Source of the DNA: Peribacillus butanolivorans | Lineage (GTDB): Bacteria > Bacillota > Bacilli > Bacillales > DSM-1321 | Direction of reading: 5' to 3' | NCBI RefSeq assembly: GCF_001273755.1 | Contig: NZ_LGYA01000001.1 | Coordinates: 617,406 to 681,405, forward strand | DNA: 64,000 nucleotides | The notes under the pieces: generated by a model | What the model was told of the DNA's origin: nothing | The model's database searches: none | What the model saw: the letters and a program-made list of their open reading frames with translations, nothing else | In this document: piece by piece, positions 1 through 10,008 of the stretch | Numbering within the stretch: the stretch's first letter is position 1 | Layout of the letters: every line of letters begins with the position of its first letter | Position numbers and translations under genes: made by a program

Positions 1-154
1 CGTGCAGTTTTTGTTGGTGGAGCTGGTGCGACGATAATTTTATTTATGCTTTTAACTCTTTTTACAACGAGTTGTACAGTAAGGAATATTAGGCTGTGTT
101 TCGTATCTAATCGCAGCAATAGGACTGATTCTTTTGGCATTTTTATCTAGGTGA
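1..154 (+). pseudogene. 3' remnant of a membrane transporter (frameshifted)
   Basis: The window opens inside a hydrophobic reading frame (about 26 residues rich in G, A, I, L, F) that continues only to a stop at 148-150. From about 98 a second frame reads another hydrophobic segment ending in a charged tail and a stop at 152-154. Two membrane segments in two frames look like the last helices of a transporter split by a frameshift. The family cannot be named because only the tail is inside the window. It could also be chance hydrophobic sequence. Confidence 0.3.
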
Positions 155-369
155 GCGGTTCATATAAAGGCGGTTTATCGCTATTTTATGTTTTGTTGCT
201 CTTTCACTGTTTCTTAGCATAGTTTTAGTAAGAAAGAATACTAAATAGATAGTATAGAGAGAAATTTTTTTGTGAAAAAATGGATAGAAAAGGGATTTTC
301 CCTTTTTATCTTTCACTTTCTTCATAAAGGTCAATAATTAACTCTTAGCAGGCAGGAGGAGAAACGGAT

Positions 370-1419
370 ATGTCACGGTTACAAGAGTTTAAAGATGTAT
401 TTAAAAATATTAAATTAACATGGGAACGTAACGAACAAGCGGTGATTGCCATGCAAATTAGTGTGAAAGGTTCTACCTACAGACTGCCAGGTACCAAAAT
501 GATGATGGCTTCTGATGGGCAAATGTTCGGTACGATAAGCGGAGGATGTTTGGAAAGCGATCTTTTTGGGTGGGCAGAAAAGGCAATGGAAATGAAAAGG
601 CCTTTAACACATAAATACGATTTAAGTGAAAATGAAGTGTGGGGTTTAGGAATAGGATGCAAAGGGATTCTTGAAATGCTCATTCTACCTATAGATCAAA
701 ATGATGTATTTTGGAAAAAAACAGAAGAAATTATCCAGAAGGGTCAAGCTTTCTCTTGTGTACTGGAAATACCTACTGGGAGGAGGTTATTGATTGAAAA
801 AGAAGGTAATATAATTGGGGATTTGGATAATCTCCCCTGCGAGGTTGTTGAAAAAGCAAGAAATAGTATGGACACGCAAACTCGTGCAGAAATAATGAGC
901 TGTGACGGAAGCAGATTTCTAATTGATGCAGTTAAACCTGGGGAAAAATTAATTGTTGCGGGAGCCGGAAGGGATGCAGTACCTGTGGCTGATTTGGCTG
1001 CTAAAGCTGGTTTTTCAGTTACTGTATTAGATTCACGTGTGGAATTTAACAACCCTCGACTTTTCCCCTTTGTTATACATTTAATCGAAAATCCTGAAGA
1101 GATTAATTCAAATAATGTCACGGATTCATGGTGGATCATCATGAATCATTACCAAGAGATTGATGAAAAGGCATTACAACTTGCTTTGAAAAGTAATCCA
1201 CGGTACATCGGTGTTCTTGGTCCTATGGCTAGAACAAAAGAAATGCTTATAAATATTGGACAAACTTTTTCCGATGGGCCGATACATTCACCAATTGGTT
1301 TGGATCTAGGAGCTGAAACGATGGAGGAAGTAGCCATAAGTATTGTTGCTGAACTAATGACAGTCAAAAATGGTAGAAATCCGGTTCCACTCCATGGAAA
1401 GACGAAAATCCATGCTTAA
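370..1419 (+). CDS. XdhC/CoxI-family molybdo-enzyme maturation factor
   Basis: The 349-residue product has the XdhC/CoxI layout: an N-terminal domain with the SGGC motif near residues 57-60 (the cysteine used for cofactor sulfuration in the family), a second conserved GIGCKG motif near residue 100, and a C-terminal Rossmann-like XdhC_C domain with GAGRD near residue 197 and GVLGP near residue 280. XdhC proteins bind molybdenum cofactor and help insert its sulfurated form into xanthine dehydrogenase-type enzymes; B. subtilis PucA is the nearest known example. A strong AGGAGG site precedes the ATG. The next gene starts inside its last codons, so the two are translationally coupled. No dehydrogenase subunits are visible here; they would have to lie elsewhere. 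Confidence 0.85.
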   Translation: MSRLQEFKDVFKNIKLTWERNEQAVIAMQISVKGSTYRLPGTKMMMASDGQMFGTISGGCLESDLFGWAEKAMEMKRPLTHKYDLSENEVWGLGIGCKGILEMLILPIDQNDVFWKKTEEIIQKGQAFSCVLEIPTGRRLLIEKEGNIIGDLDNLPCEVVEKARNSMDTQTRAEIMSCDGSRFLIDAVKPGEKLIVAGAGRDAVPVADLAAKAGFSVTVLDSRVEFNNPRLFPFVIHLIENPEEINSNNVTDSWWIIMNHYQEIDEKALQLALKSNPRYIGVLGPMARTKEMLINIGQTFSDGPIHSPIGLDLGAETMEEVAISIVAELMTVKNGRNPVPLHGKTKIHA

Positions 1420-2032
1420 GGTAGGAGCTGTAATTCTTGCAGCTGGAATGTCAACACGTATGGGAAAACCTAAACTATTATTACCTTTAAATGGTCAACC
1501 TCTTTTTAAATATGCTCTTAAAGCAGCGGTTGATGCTTCATTACAGCCAATCGTTTTAATCGCAGGTCATTATATAGAAGAAATTCGACATTATACTCAT
1601 GATTTAGAAGATATAGAAATAATTTATAATCAAAATTATGCAAATGGTATGGCTTCTTCTCTGAAACTCGGTATTCAGGCGGTAAAAAAAGATGTGGATG
1701 CTGTCATGGTTTTCTTAGCGGATCAGCCCTTAGTTTCCAAATCAATTGTACAATTACTAATTGACCACTATAAGGCTCATAAGCATGAAGGGATTCGTAT
1801 TGTCCGGTCAAAATATAAAGAAGATTTAGGTCATCCAATTCTGTTTGATGCTGAATTATTTAATGAATTCGATTCAATAGATGGAGATCAAGGAGGCAAA
1901 GAAATTATAAAAAAATATACACAATTAACAAAGATCATTTCCTTTGATAACCAGATGTGGGGAATGGATGTTGATGCACCTGAAGATTACTTAATAATGA
2001 AAAAATATTTTGATTTAGAACTTTACACTTAG
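1412..2032 (+). CDS. MobA-like nucleotidyltransferase (molybdenum cofactor cytidylyltransferase type)
   Basis: The frame is open upstream, but the start chosen at 1412 places the family N-terminus (AVILAAGMSTRMGKPK) directly after the initiator and has a GGAAAG site 12 bases upstream inside the previous gene. The ATG overlaps the upstream stop region, which suggests coupling. The 206-residue protein has the nucleotide-binding LAAGxSxRMGxPK loop, a metal-binding FLADQP motif near residue 100, and GHPI near residue 145. These are typical of MocA/PucB proteins that transfer CMP to molybdenum cofactor. With the XdhC-like partner it forms a maturation pair for a molybdenum hydroxylase. Which cofactor form is made is inferred from the family. 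Confidence 0.85.
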   Translation: MLKVGAVILAAGMSTRMGKPKLLLPLNGQPLFKYALKAAVDASLQPIVLIAGHYIEEIRHYTHDLEDIEIIYNQNYANGMASSLKLGIQAVKKDVDAVMVFLADQPLVSKSIVQLLIDHYKAHKHEGIRIVRSKYKEDLGHPILFDAELFNEFDSIDGDQGGKEIIKKYTQLTKIISFDNQMWGMDVDAPEDYLIMKKYFDLELYT

Positions 2033-2144
2033 AAAAGCCTTGGCTTGAAAGGGACTACTGCACGAGTCGCAGCTATATAATCGTGGTTGAGCAGTGCCTT
2101 TTGTAATTTTTCGGTTGCCCATTCTAACTTTTATTCTGAAACCC

Positions 2145-2183
2145 AAAAGGAAAGAGTGACCGTGTTTTGCGGTCACTCCTTTT
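2145..2183. terminator. Bidirectional intrinsic terminator
   Basis: Nine-base arms GAGTGACCG/CGGTCACTC (2154-2162, 2170-2178) with A-rich left and T-rich right flanks lie between two convergent genes. A second imperfect hairpin around 2053-2103 may assist the upstream operon. Confidence 0.75.
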
Positions 2184-2206
2184 AAGTATAGGAAAATAAT
2201 AAATTA

Positions 2207-2806
2207 TTAGCGAGATATAAAAGGATTGTCGGTTACCCAAAAACGCCATGGATAGTCCTTCGCTTCTCCGGAGTTGCCAATGCCGATGCGGGGTCCGCTG
2301 GATATGTGCTCAGGCTTTTTTCCAGTAGCAAGATAAAGCGGCGGCTTTGTGAAAGGTTGCCCATAATCGGCCATAGTAATGCCTAGTGCTTTGGATAACT
2401 TTCCAGGTCCGTTCGTCAACTTTCGAAAATCAGCAAGCCCACGTCTTTCATGCATTAACTCAAGCCCTGAATAGGGTTCCACAGCCCGGATTAAGATGGC
2501 TTCCGGCTTATCCAGCCCACCGCTTACGACATTGACAAGCGTATGGGTGTGCATGACGTATGTATAGATCATTCCGGACTTTCCGAACATCACTTCAGTC
2601 CGCTTCGTCCTTCTATTTCCAAAACTATGTGCAGCCCTATCTTCCGGTCCCATATAGGCTTCGGTTTCAACAATAAATCCAGAAGCGATTCCTTCTGATG
2701 TTTCTTTTACCAGCAGGCAGCCGAGAAGGGATTTTGCCAGCACGAGCGTTGGCTGCTGATAAAACTCCGGTGGTAATATTGAATGGAAATTTGTATCCTT
2801 TAGCAT
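2207..2806 (-). CDS. DNA-3-methyladenine glycosylase (AAG/MPG family)
   Basis: The 199-residue protein matches the alkyladenine glycosylase family over its full length. It has the ARSLLGxxLV-type start (AKSLLGCLLV), the catalytic region VETEAYMGPEDRAAHS (the Glu that activates water is in ETEAY), and the C-terminal LTNGPGKLSKALGI block that contacts DNA. The enzyme removes alkylated or deaminated purines in base excision repair. B. subtilis has one homologue, YxlJ. A GGAGTG site lies before the ATG. It is a single-gene unit convergent with the molybdenum cofactor pair and separated from the transporter upstream. Confidence 0.92.
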   Translation of the reverse strand: MLKDTNFHSILPPEFYQQPTLVLAKSLLGCLLVKETSEGIASGFIVETEAYMGPEDRAAHSFGNRRTKRTEVMFGKSGMIYTYVMHTHTLVNVVSGGLDKPEAILIRAVEPYSGLELMHERRGLADFRKLTNGPGKLSKALGITMADYGQPFTKPPLYLATGKKPEHISSGPRIGIGNSGEAKDYPWRFWVTDNPFISR

Positions 2807-2881
2807 AGTATCACTCCATATAGTCTCTTATAGATAAAATTCCCTTATTGTAGAAAAAGAAACCTAGGGATGAAGGAAAGT

Positions 2882-2910
2882 AAAAAGACCGGCTGGAAAG
2901 GCGCCGGTCT
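2882..2910 (-). terminator. Intrinsic terminator of the MFS transporter
   Basis: Perfect arms AGACCGGC (2886-2893) and GCCGGTCT (2903-2910). On the minus strand the stem is followed by a run of T (2882-2886). Confidence 0.8.
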
Positions 2911-2926
2911 CCATGTTAATCATTTA

Positions 2927-4528
<1,602 letters not shown>

Positions 4529-4536
4529 TCAACTAA

Positions 4537-4582
4537 TGACTAATAGGTCAAAATTATATAGTGGAAATGACTTATAAGTCAA
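4537..4582 (-). promoter_or_regulatory. Promoter with paired operators for the MFS transporter
   Basis: On the minus strand a -35 TTGACT (4577-4582) and -10 TATAAT (4553-4558) are 18 bases apart. A perfect 14-base palindrome TGACTTATAAGTCA (4568-4581) covers the -35 and a one-mismatch copy TGACTAATAGGTCA (4537-4550) covers the start site. Their centres are 31 bases apart, three helical turns. This is the layout of a dimeric repressor (TetR- or MarR-type); the protein is not in the window. Confidence 0.75.
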
Positions 4583-4762
4583 TCCTTTTTTTTCGCTAAA
4601 AAATTCAGTTGCATAAGTCGTTTATTCGTCTATTTCATCTTAGTAATTCGACTAGAAATATGCAATTCCTTCCTAATCTAAATATCTGCGACGTGTTTCC
4701 ATTTGCCATATCCTATATAATAAGAGAGAGTATAGATGAACTTATGATTGGAAGTGTAAGAT

Positions 4763-5569
4763 ATGAATAAAAAAATCGGGTTTATTGGATGCGGTAAAAT
4801 GGGAGCGGCAATGCTTGAAGGCATGTTGCGCTCGGAAGTCATCTCACCTGAAAATATAATGGTCAGCACAGCAAGTGTTGAGACTTTGACGAAGATCACC
4901 TCGAAATATAAGATTGAAGGCTGTTTAGATAATAAAGAGGTAGCCGGTTTTGCCGATTTGCTCTTTTTAGGGATTCAACCCGCCATGCATAAGCAAGTGC
5001 TCGACGAAGTTAAGATTCATGTGAAAGAAGGAGCTGTGATCATTACAATGGCAGCTGGAATAACTACATCACAAATTGAGGAAGGTTTGGGAAAACCAGT
5101 GAAGGTTGTCCGAACGATGCCAAACACTCCTTCCCTTGTCGGTGAAGGCATGACGGCAATCAGCATTAATCGTGAAATCACAGCAGCTGATATTACTGAT
5201 GTTACTACACTGTTGAATTCTTTTGGAAAAACAGAGCTTATACATGAAGATTTGATGGACGCAGTGCCAGCAATCAGTGGATCCTCACCGGCTTATGTAT
5301 ACATGTTTATCGAGGCGCTTGCGGATGGAGCAGTTCGTGACGGTATTCCACGAAAACAAGCATATCGAATGGCCGCACAATCTGTAATGGGTGCTGCTAA
5401 AATGGTGCTTGAAACAGAAAAGCATCCTGGCGCTTTAAAGGACGATGTATGCACTCCGGGGGGGGCAACAATATCTGCGGTTGCTTCTTTAGAGGAGAAT
5501 CAGTTCAGAGCTAGTATTTTACAAGCGATGAAAGCCTGCACTGATAGAACGAAGGGGCTCGGACAGTAA
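4763..5569 (+). CDS. proC: Pyrroline-5-carboxylate reductase
   Basis: The 268-residue protein starts with the dinucleotide fold GFIGCGKMG (residues 5-13) and has the family blocks VRTMPNTP near residue 118 and the C-terminal signature HPGALKDDVCTPGGATI (about residues 221-237). It reduces 1-pyrroline-5-carboxylate to proline with NAD(P)H in the cytoplasm. B. subtilis has several paralogues (ProH, ProI, ProG), so the symbol marks the activity, not a specific paralogue. A GGAAGTG site precedes the ATG. The gene is divergent from the drug transporter and followed by its own terminator. Confidence 0.93.
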   Translation: MNKKIGFIGCGKMGAAMLEGMLRSEVISPENIMVSTASVETLTKITSKYKIEGCLDNKEVAGFADLLFLGIQPAMHKQVLDEVKIHVKEGAVIITMAAGITTSQIEEGLGKPVKVVRTMPNTPSLVGEGMTAISINREITAADITDVTTLLNSFGKTELIHEDLMDAVPAISGSSPAYVYMFIEALADGAVRDGIPRKQAYRMAAQSVMGAAKMVLETEKHPGALKDDVCTPGGATISAVASLEENQFRASILQAMKACTDRTKGLGQ

Positions 5570-5576
5570 GAATTAT

Positions 5577-5608
5577 AGATTGCCTATTCTCAGGCAATCT
5601 ACTTTTTT
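5577..5608 (+). terminator. Intrinsic terminator of proC
   Basis: Arms AGATTGCCT (5577-5585) and AGGCAATCT (5592-5600) followed by a T run. Confidence 0.85.
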
Positions 5609-5654
5609 ACATAATATTATCAGAATGTTTAGTTAAAAAAGAGGGGGAAGCAGA

Positions 5655-7022
5655 ATGAATACATATATAGAGGATTTAAAAAAGATACTAACGGAAGAAC
5701 AAGTCACGGTGAATGAAACTATATTAGAGCAGCACAGTCATGATGAATCGTATCATACTCCGCACTTACCGGATATGGTCGTTTATCCAAGAAGTGCTGT
5801 AGAAGTGAGCGCAGTCATGCGTTATGCGAATGAACATGAAATACCAGTCATTCCTTTTGGTCTAGGTTCGAGTTTGGAAGGACATGTGGTTCCAATTAAA
5901 GGGGGAATTTCGCTCGATTTATCCTTGATGAATCAGGTGTTGGAAATCAGGGAAAGTGATTTTTTGGTGAAGGTCCAACCAGGTGTGACACGGACGCAGT
6001 TGAATAAAGAATTGAAAAAATACGGATTGTTTTTTTCTGTCGACCCCGGAGCCGATGCGACATTGGGAGGGATGGCAGCTACGAATGCAAGTGGCACAAC
6101 TTCGGTTAAATATGGGATAATGCGCGATCAGGTTCGGGATTTGGAAGTGGTTCTAGCAAACGGTGAAATTATCCATACCGGAAGCTTAGCTACAAAATCA
6201 TCATCCGGGATACATTTAAATGGCTTATTTGTCGGTTCGGAAGGCACGCTAGGTGTATTTACTGAACTGACTCTAAAGGTGTACGGCATTCCTGAAGTAA
6301 CAATGGCAGGGAGAGCTTCATTTCCAACCGTTGAACAAGCAGTATCTGCCGTCAATGGAATCATGCTAGCTGGGATTCCAATTGCGCGTATTGAATTGGT
6401 CGATGCCGAGTCTATTAAAAAAGTAAATCAATTTATGGACAAATTTTATGAAGTTAAACCAACATTATTCTTGGAGTTTCACGGGAATTTTGCCGGACTA
6501 GAACAGGATGTCAATTTTGCTAAGGAAATCGTAAGTGATTTTGGCTGTGAGGATATCCAGTTTGAAACGGATTCAAAAGCGCGAAATGCATTATGGGAAG
6601 CTCGCCATAATCTTGCATATGCTTTTATTCACAGTGCTCCTGGTAAGAAGCTGATGGTCACGGACGTAAGTGTGCCCCTCCATGAATTGTCGAATGCCAT
6701 ATTAGAAACAAGGAAAAAAGTCGAACAATCCAAAGTAGAAGGAGCGATTGTGGGCCATGTGGGTGATGGAAATTATCATGTGTTATTCATGATTGATCTA
6801 AGTAATCTAGAGGAAGTGAAAGAAGCGAAGCGGTTAAATGAAGAAATAGTCGAATATGCCTTAGCGAAAGGCGGTACATGTACGGGTGAACATGGGGTTG
6901 GGCTTGGAAAATCCAAATATCAGCGGAGAGAGCATGGAGCGGCATATGAGGTGATGAAAACGATCAAGCAGGCATTGGACCCGAATGGAATAATGAATCC
7001 AGGGAAGATTTTTGTAGATTGA
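5655..7022 (+). CDS. GlcD/D-lactate dehydrogenase-type FAD-linked oxidase
   Basis: The 455-residue protein has an N-terminal PCMH-type FAD-binding domain (PFGLGSSLEGH near residue 75, GGMAATNASGT near residue 140, GLFVGSEGTLGV near residue 190) and a C-terminal FAD-oxidase domain ending in the signature HVGDGNYH (near residue 376) and GEHGVG (near residue 415). Members oxidise 2-hydroxyacids such as glycolate or D-lactate. The length and single-subunit form resemble bacterial D-lactate dehydrogenases and B. subtilis YsfC. There is no GlcE or GlcF partner beside it. The strong site GAGGGGGAAG precedes the ATG. The exact substrate is not decided. Confidence 0.88.
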   Translation: MNTYIEDLKKILTEEQVTVNETILEQHSHDESYHTPHLPDMVVYPRSAVEVSAVMRYANEHEIPVIPFGLGSSLEGHVVPIKGGISLDLSLMNQVLEIRESDFLVKVQPGVTRTQLNKELKKYGLFFSVDPGADATLGGMAATNASGTTSVKYGIMRDQVRDLEVVLANGEIIHTGSLATKSSSGIHLNGLFVGSEGTLGVFTELTLKVYGIPEVTMAGRASFPTVEQAVSAVNGIMLAGIPIARIELVDAESIKKVNQFMDKFYEVKPTLFLEFHGNFAGLEQDVNFAKEIVSDFGCEDIQFETDSKARNALWEARHNLAYAFIHSAPGKKLMVTDVSVPLHELSNAILETRKKVEQSKVEGAIVGHVGDGNYHVLFMIDLSNLEEVKEAKRLNEEIVEYALAKGGTCTGEHGVGLGKSKYQRREHGAAYEVMKTIKQALDPNGIMNPGKIFVD

Positions 7023-7035
7023 TAGTTGAAACATG

Positions 7036-7063
7036 AAAGAGGGTGCTTTAGGCACCCTCTTTC
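7036..7063 (+). terminator. Terminator after the FAD oxidase
   Basis: Arms AAGAGGGTGC and GCACCCTCTT with a five-base loop. The T run after it is short. Confidence 0.65.
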
Positions 7064-7126
7064 TGAAACGACAAAAGGGACAGGGGAACTGTATGATGAA
7101 GAGAAAAATCTTAACAGGGGTACAAG

Positions 7127-7723
7127 ATGTTCAAGATACAAACAAAAAATACTAATAAAGTAATCATTGTACTGCATGAAATTTACGGGGTTAATCAACA
7201 TATGAAGGATTTTTGTGAGTTATTATCAAAACAGAACTTTGATGTCATTTGTCCAAACTTTTTGCAACGGGAAGAACCATTTGCTTATGTGCAAGAAAAA
7301 GAAGCATATCTTAATTTTATGGATAATGTAGGTTTTACTAAGGCATCGAACAAAATAAAAAAGATAATATTGGAAGCTAATGAGGAATACTCAAAAATAT
7401 TCATCATTGGATTTAGTATAGGGGCGACAATTGCTTGGTTATGTAGTGAGGAGATATTTGTTGATGGAATAGTAGGATATTATGGCTCCCGCATAAGGGA
7501 TTATTTAGAAAAAGCACCAAAATGCCCTACATTGCTGATCTTTCCTCAAGAAGAACGATCGGTTGATGTAGCCGAGTTAGTTTTACATCTAGATAAAGAG
7601 AATATCGAGATACATACATTTAATGGTTTTCACGGTTTTAGTGACCCGTTTTCTCCTAAATATAATATAGAATCAGCAGAAAAAGCCAGTAGCCGAGTTA
7701 TTAGGTTTTTACTAAAGTCATAG
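7127..7723 (+). CDS. Dienelactone-hydrolase-like alpha/beta hydrolase
   Basis: The 198-residue protein has the compact dienelactone hydrolase layout: HEIYGVN near residue 17 (the Glu position of the family), the nucleophile elbow GFSIGA near residue 97 with serine where classical enzymes have cysteine, and a C-terminal FHGF with the candidate catalytic histidine near residue 169. It is a cytoplasmic hydrolase of unknown substrate. An AGGGG site lies before the ATG. It stands alone between two terminators. The fold assignment is good; the reaction is not known. Confidence 0.75.
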   Translation: MFKIQTKNTNKVIIVLHEIYGVNQHMKDFCELLSKQNFDVICPNFLQREEPFAYVQEKEAYLNFMDNVGFTKASNKIKKIILEANEEYSKIFIIGFSIGATIAWLCSEEIFVDGIVGYYGSRIRDYLEKAPKCPTLLIFPQEERSVDVAELVLHLDKENIEIHTFNGFHGFSDPFSPKYNIESAEKASSRVIRFLLKS

Positions 7724-7760
7724 TAACTGTAGCGGGAAGATTCCCGATTAAGTGCAATAA

Positions 7761-7799
7761 AAAAGACTCCAGACGCGATGAACGTCTTTGGAGTCTCCT
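7761..7799. terminator. Bidirectional terminator between hydrolase and ald
   Basis: Arms AGACTCCA(GACG) and (CGTC)TTTGGAGTCT with an A run before and T-rich sequence after; it serves convergent genes. A small extra hairpin (GCGGGAA/TTCCCG) lies at 7732-7748. Confidence 0.75.
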
Positions 7800-7804
7800 T
7801 ATTA

Positions 7805-8938
7805 TTATGCGTTAATATTATTTGGGTTTAAAGCATTTTCAACACTAACATAGTTGTAGCCTAGGTCTGATGCAACTGCTTCGAACGTGATTTCTCCATT
7901 GGCTACATTGACGCCTTTTGCAAGGGCATCGTTTTCAAGGATTGCTTTGATGGCGCCTTTGTTGGCAATTTGCAGTGCGAAAGGTACAGTTACGTTCGTT
8001 AAGGCAACTGTAGATGTTTGAGGCACTGCTCCTGGCATATTTGCTACCGCGTAATGAACTACTCCATGTTTAACATAAGTAGGGTTATCATGTGTTGTTA
8101 TGTGGTCAACCGTTTCAAAGATACCGCCTTGGTCGATAGCAACATCGACAATGACTGAACCTGGAGACATTGATTTAACCATTTCTTCAGTAACGAGCTT
8201 AGGAGCTTTAGCACCTGGAATCAGAACTGCACCGATCACTAAATCAGCTTCTTTGACTGCTTCAGCTATATTATAAGGATTTGAAATGAGTGTAGTTAGT
8301 TCATTTCCGAAAATATCATCCAATTGACGAAGGCGATCAGGACTTAAGTCAAGAATGGTAACATCTGCGCCTAATCCAATGGCGATTTTAGCTGCATTTG
8401 TTCCAACCATACCGCCGCCGACGACAGCGACTTTACCACGTTTAACTCCAGGAACTCCGCTTAATAGAATTCCTTTACCACCGTTATTTTTTTCAAGGAA
8501 CTGAGCACCGATTTGCGCTGCCATACGTCCAGCCACTTCACTCATTGGTGTCAATAAAGGAAGTGTACGGTTTACTGCAACCGTTTCATAAGCAATAGCC
8601 AAGACACCGCTTTCTTTTAGAGCCTGTGCAAGAGCTGGTTCAGCTGCAAGATGCAGATATGTGAAAAGAATTAAATCTTTACGGAAATATTTATATTCAG
8701 ATGAGATAGGTTCTTTTACCTTCATGATCATTTCTGTGCTTGCCCAAACGCTAGCAGCGTCCTCGACTATAACAGCTCCAGCTTCTTGATATGATTCATT
8801 TGTAAAACTGCTTCCTAATCCTGCGTTCATTTCGATTAATACTTCATGTCCCGCATTGACTAATGCTACAACCCCAGCTGGAGTGATAGCTACACGGTTT
8901 TCGTTGTTTTTAATCTCTTTCGGAATTCCTATTCTCAT
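7805..8938 (-). CDS. ald: Alanine dehydrogenase
   Basis: The 377-residue protein begins [17 protein letters not shown], the typical alanine dehydrogenase start. An in-frame extension upstream is rejected because a strong GGAGGG site sits just before this ATG. It has the substrate-binding MKVKEP region near residue 74, the LFTYLHLA histidine near residue 95, the NAD-binding GGGMVG near residue 175 and the RGKVAVVG block. It interconverts L-alanine and pyruvate plus ammonia with NAD, and in Bacillus supports alanine catabolism and sporulation. The PucR-type regulator two genes upstream fits the AdeR activator of ald in B. subtilis. A weak -35 and an upstream palindrome suggest activator control. 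Confidence 0.95.
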   Translation of the reverse strand: MRIGIPKEIKNNENRVAITPAGVVALVNAGHEVLIEMNAGLGSSFTNESYQEAGAVIVEDAASVWASTEMIMKVKEPISSEYKYFRKDLILFTYLHLAAEPALAQALKESGVLAIAYETVAVNRTLPLLTPMSEVAGRMAAQIGAQFLEKNNGGKGILLSGVPGVKRGKVAVVGGGMVGTNAAKIAIGLGADVTILDLSPDRLRQLDDIFGNELTTLISNPYNIAEAVKEADLVIGAVLIPGAKAPKLVTEEMVKSMSPGSVIVDVAIDQGGIFETVDHITTHDNPTYVKHGVVHYAVANMPGAVPQTSTVALTNVTVPFALQIANKGAIKAILENDALAKGVNVANGEITFEAVASDLGYNYVSVENALNPNNINA

Positions 8939-8978
8939 CTTAATCCCTCCAATAATTTGTTTTACTATTTGTATCACA

Positions 8979-9055
8979 AGTATAATGGGAAAAAGAAACA
9001 GTTAGTATGTGGAAATCAGAAAAAGGAAAAAGGTGTATTTGTGGAATTCCACAAA
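8979..9055 (-). promoter_or_regulatory. ald promoter with an 18-bp perfect palindrome
   Basis: A -10 TATACT (8979-8984) has only a poor -35 seventeen bases upstream (TACTAA), as expected for an activated promoter. Upstream lies TTTGTGGAATTCCACAAA (9038-9055), perfect over 18 bases and centred about 75 bases before the likely start. It is a good candidate site for the AdeR-like protein encoded at 10009-11262. Confidence 0.65.
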
Positions 9056-9136
9056 CGCAGTATCAATAATCATGGACTTGCCAGGGTTAAGTGCTTAGTT
9101 TAGATAGTTAACGTGAGAAAACATTACGCTGAAATC

Positions 9137-9958
9137 TTAATTTTTTGCAACCGGTTCGTGCATTCGCTCCAAAATCCTTCTTTTCTTATATAGCATTATT
9201 CCCGTATCGGCCATATCAGCGATCATAGAGCGATTGGTAAAGGCACCAAAGATTATTCCAGCAACAGGTACCATTTGCAGAAGCTTTTTCCAACCAAACT
9301 GATCACGATATGTATAAACAACTTCCCGCCATCCTTGCAATTCAGAAGCAAGTTCTCTTTTGGATTCAGATTCGGGAAGGTGCATATTCGACAATTCCTT
9401 TAACAGTGCCTTTTTTCCGACAACATCTGATGTAGTAAATTGTAGGCATTTGACGATGAAAATACGCTCCTGACGGTCTCGTGGATTGTAGCCGTAAGAG
9501 AGAGCAATTTCCTGAAGTGTCTTGATTGACATACCAAGAAGCAAGGGGATGTCAATAGCTAAGGTGAAGATTCCACCTATGCCGGTAGTAGCACCCTGAA
9601 CTGTGGCCAATTTACTTCCGGACTTTTTAATCTCTTGACTAACACTGTCCATAATATGAAGGGGAAGTTTTGAAACATCTTCTATGGAGGAAACATTCAG
9701 TTCAGGATTCTTGGCCTGCAGCTGATTTAGAATATTGGATTCCTTTGTTAAATAGTGTCCTCCGGTTTGAATATAGCTACCGATTTCATCGAGCATGACA
9801 CCAAGCTTTTTCTGTATGAAGTCCGGTGTTAGCTTGTCTAAAAGTTTGAAGGGGAGACGTCCAATTCGTTCCCAAAACCATAACCCATTCTGGTCTTTTT
9901 CCCATTTTTCAATGATTTTTAATTCTTTCTCAAGTTCTTCATTCGATTCTAGATTCAT
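9137..9958 (-). CDS. EcsC-domain protein
   Basis: The 273-residue protein resembles the EcsC family: a charged N-terminal helix (about residues 5-25), then GLWFWERIGRLPFKLLDKLTP, and a central glycine-rich hydrophobic stretch (about residues 120-145) that probably associates with the membrane. B. subtilis EcsC is encoded with the Ecs ABC transporter, but its biochemical role is unsettled and this paralogue has no transporter beside it. It lies between ald and the AdeR-like regulator, 50 bases from the latter, and may share its transcript. Function unknown. Confidence 0.75.
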   Translation of the reverse strand: MNLESNEELEKELKIIEKWEKDQNGLWFWERIGRLPFKLLDKLTPDFIQKKLGVMLDEIGSYIQTGGHYLTKESNILNQLQAKNPELNVSSIEDVSKLPLHIMDSVSQEIKKSGSKLATVQGATTGIGGIFTLAIDIPLLLGMSIKTLQEIALSYGYNPRDRQERIFIVKCLQFTTSDVVGKKALLKELSNMHLPESESKRELASELQGWREVVYTYRDQFGWKKLLQMVPVAGIIFGAFTNRSMIADMADTGIMLYKKRRILERMHEPVAKN

Positions 9959-10008
9959 TTAACCAACCTTTCCATTTATTTGTTTTTTCCATATGTTGAT
10001 GGAATATT

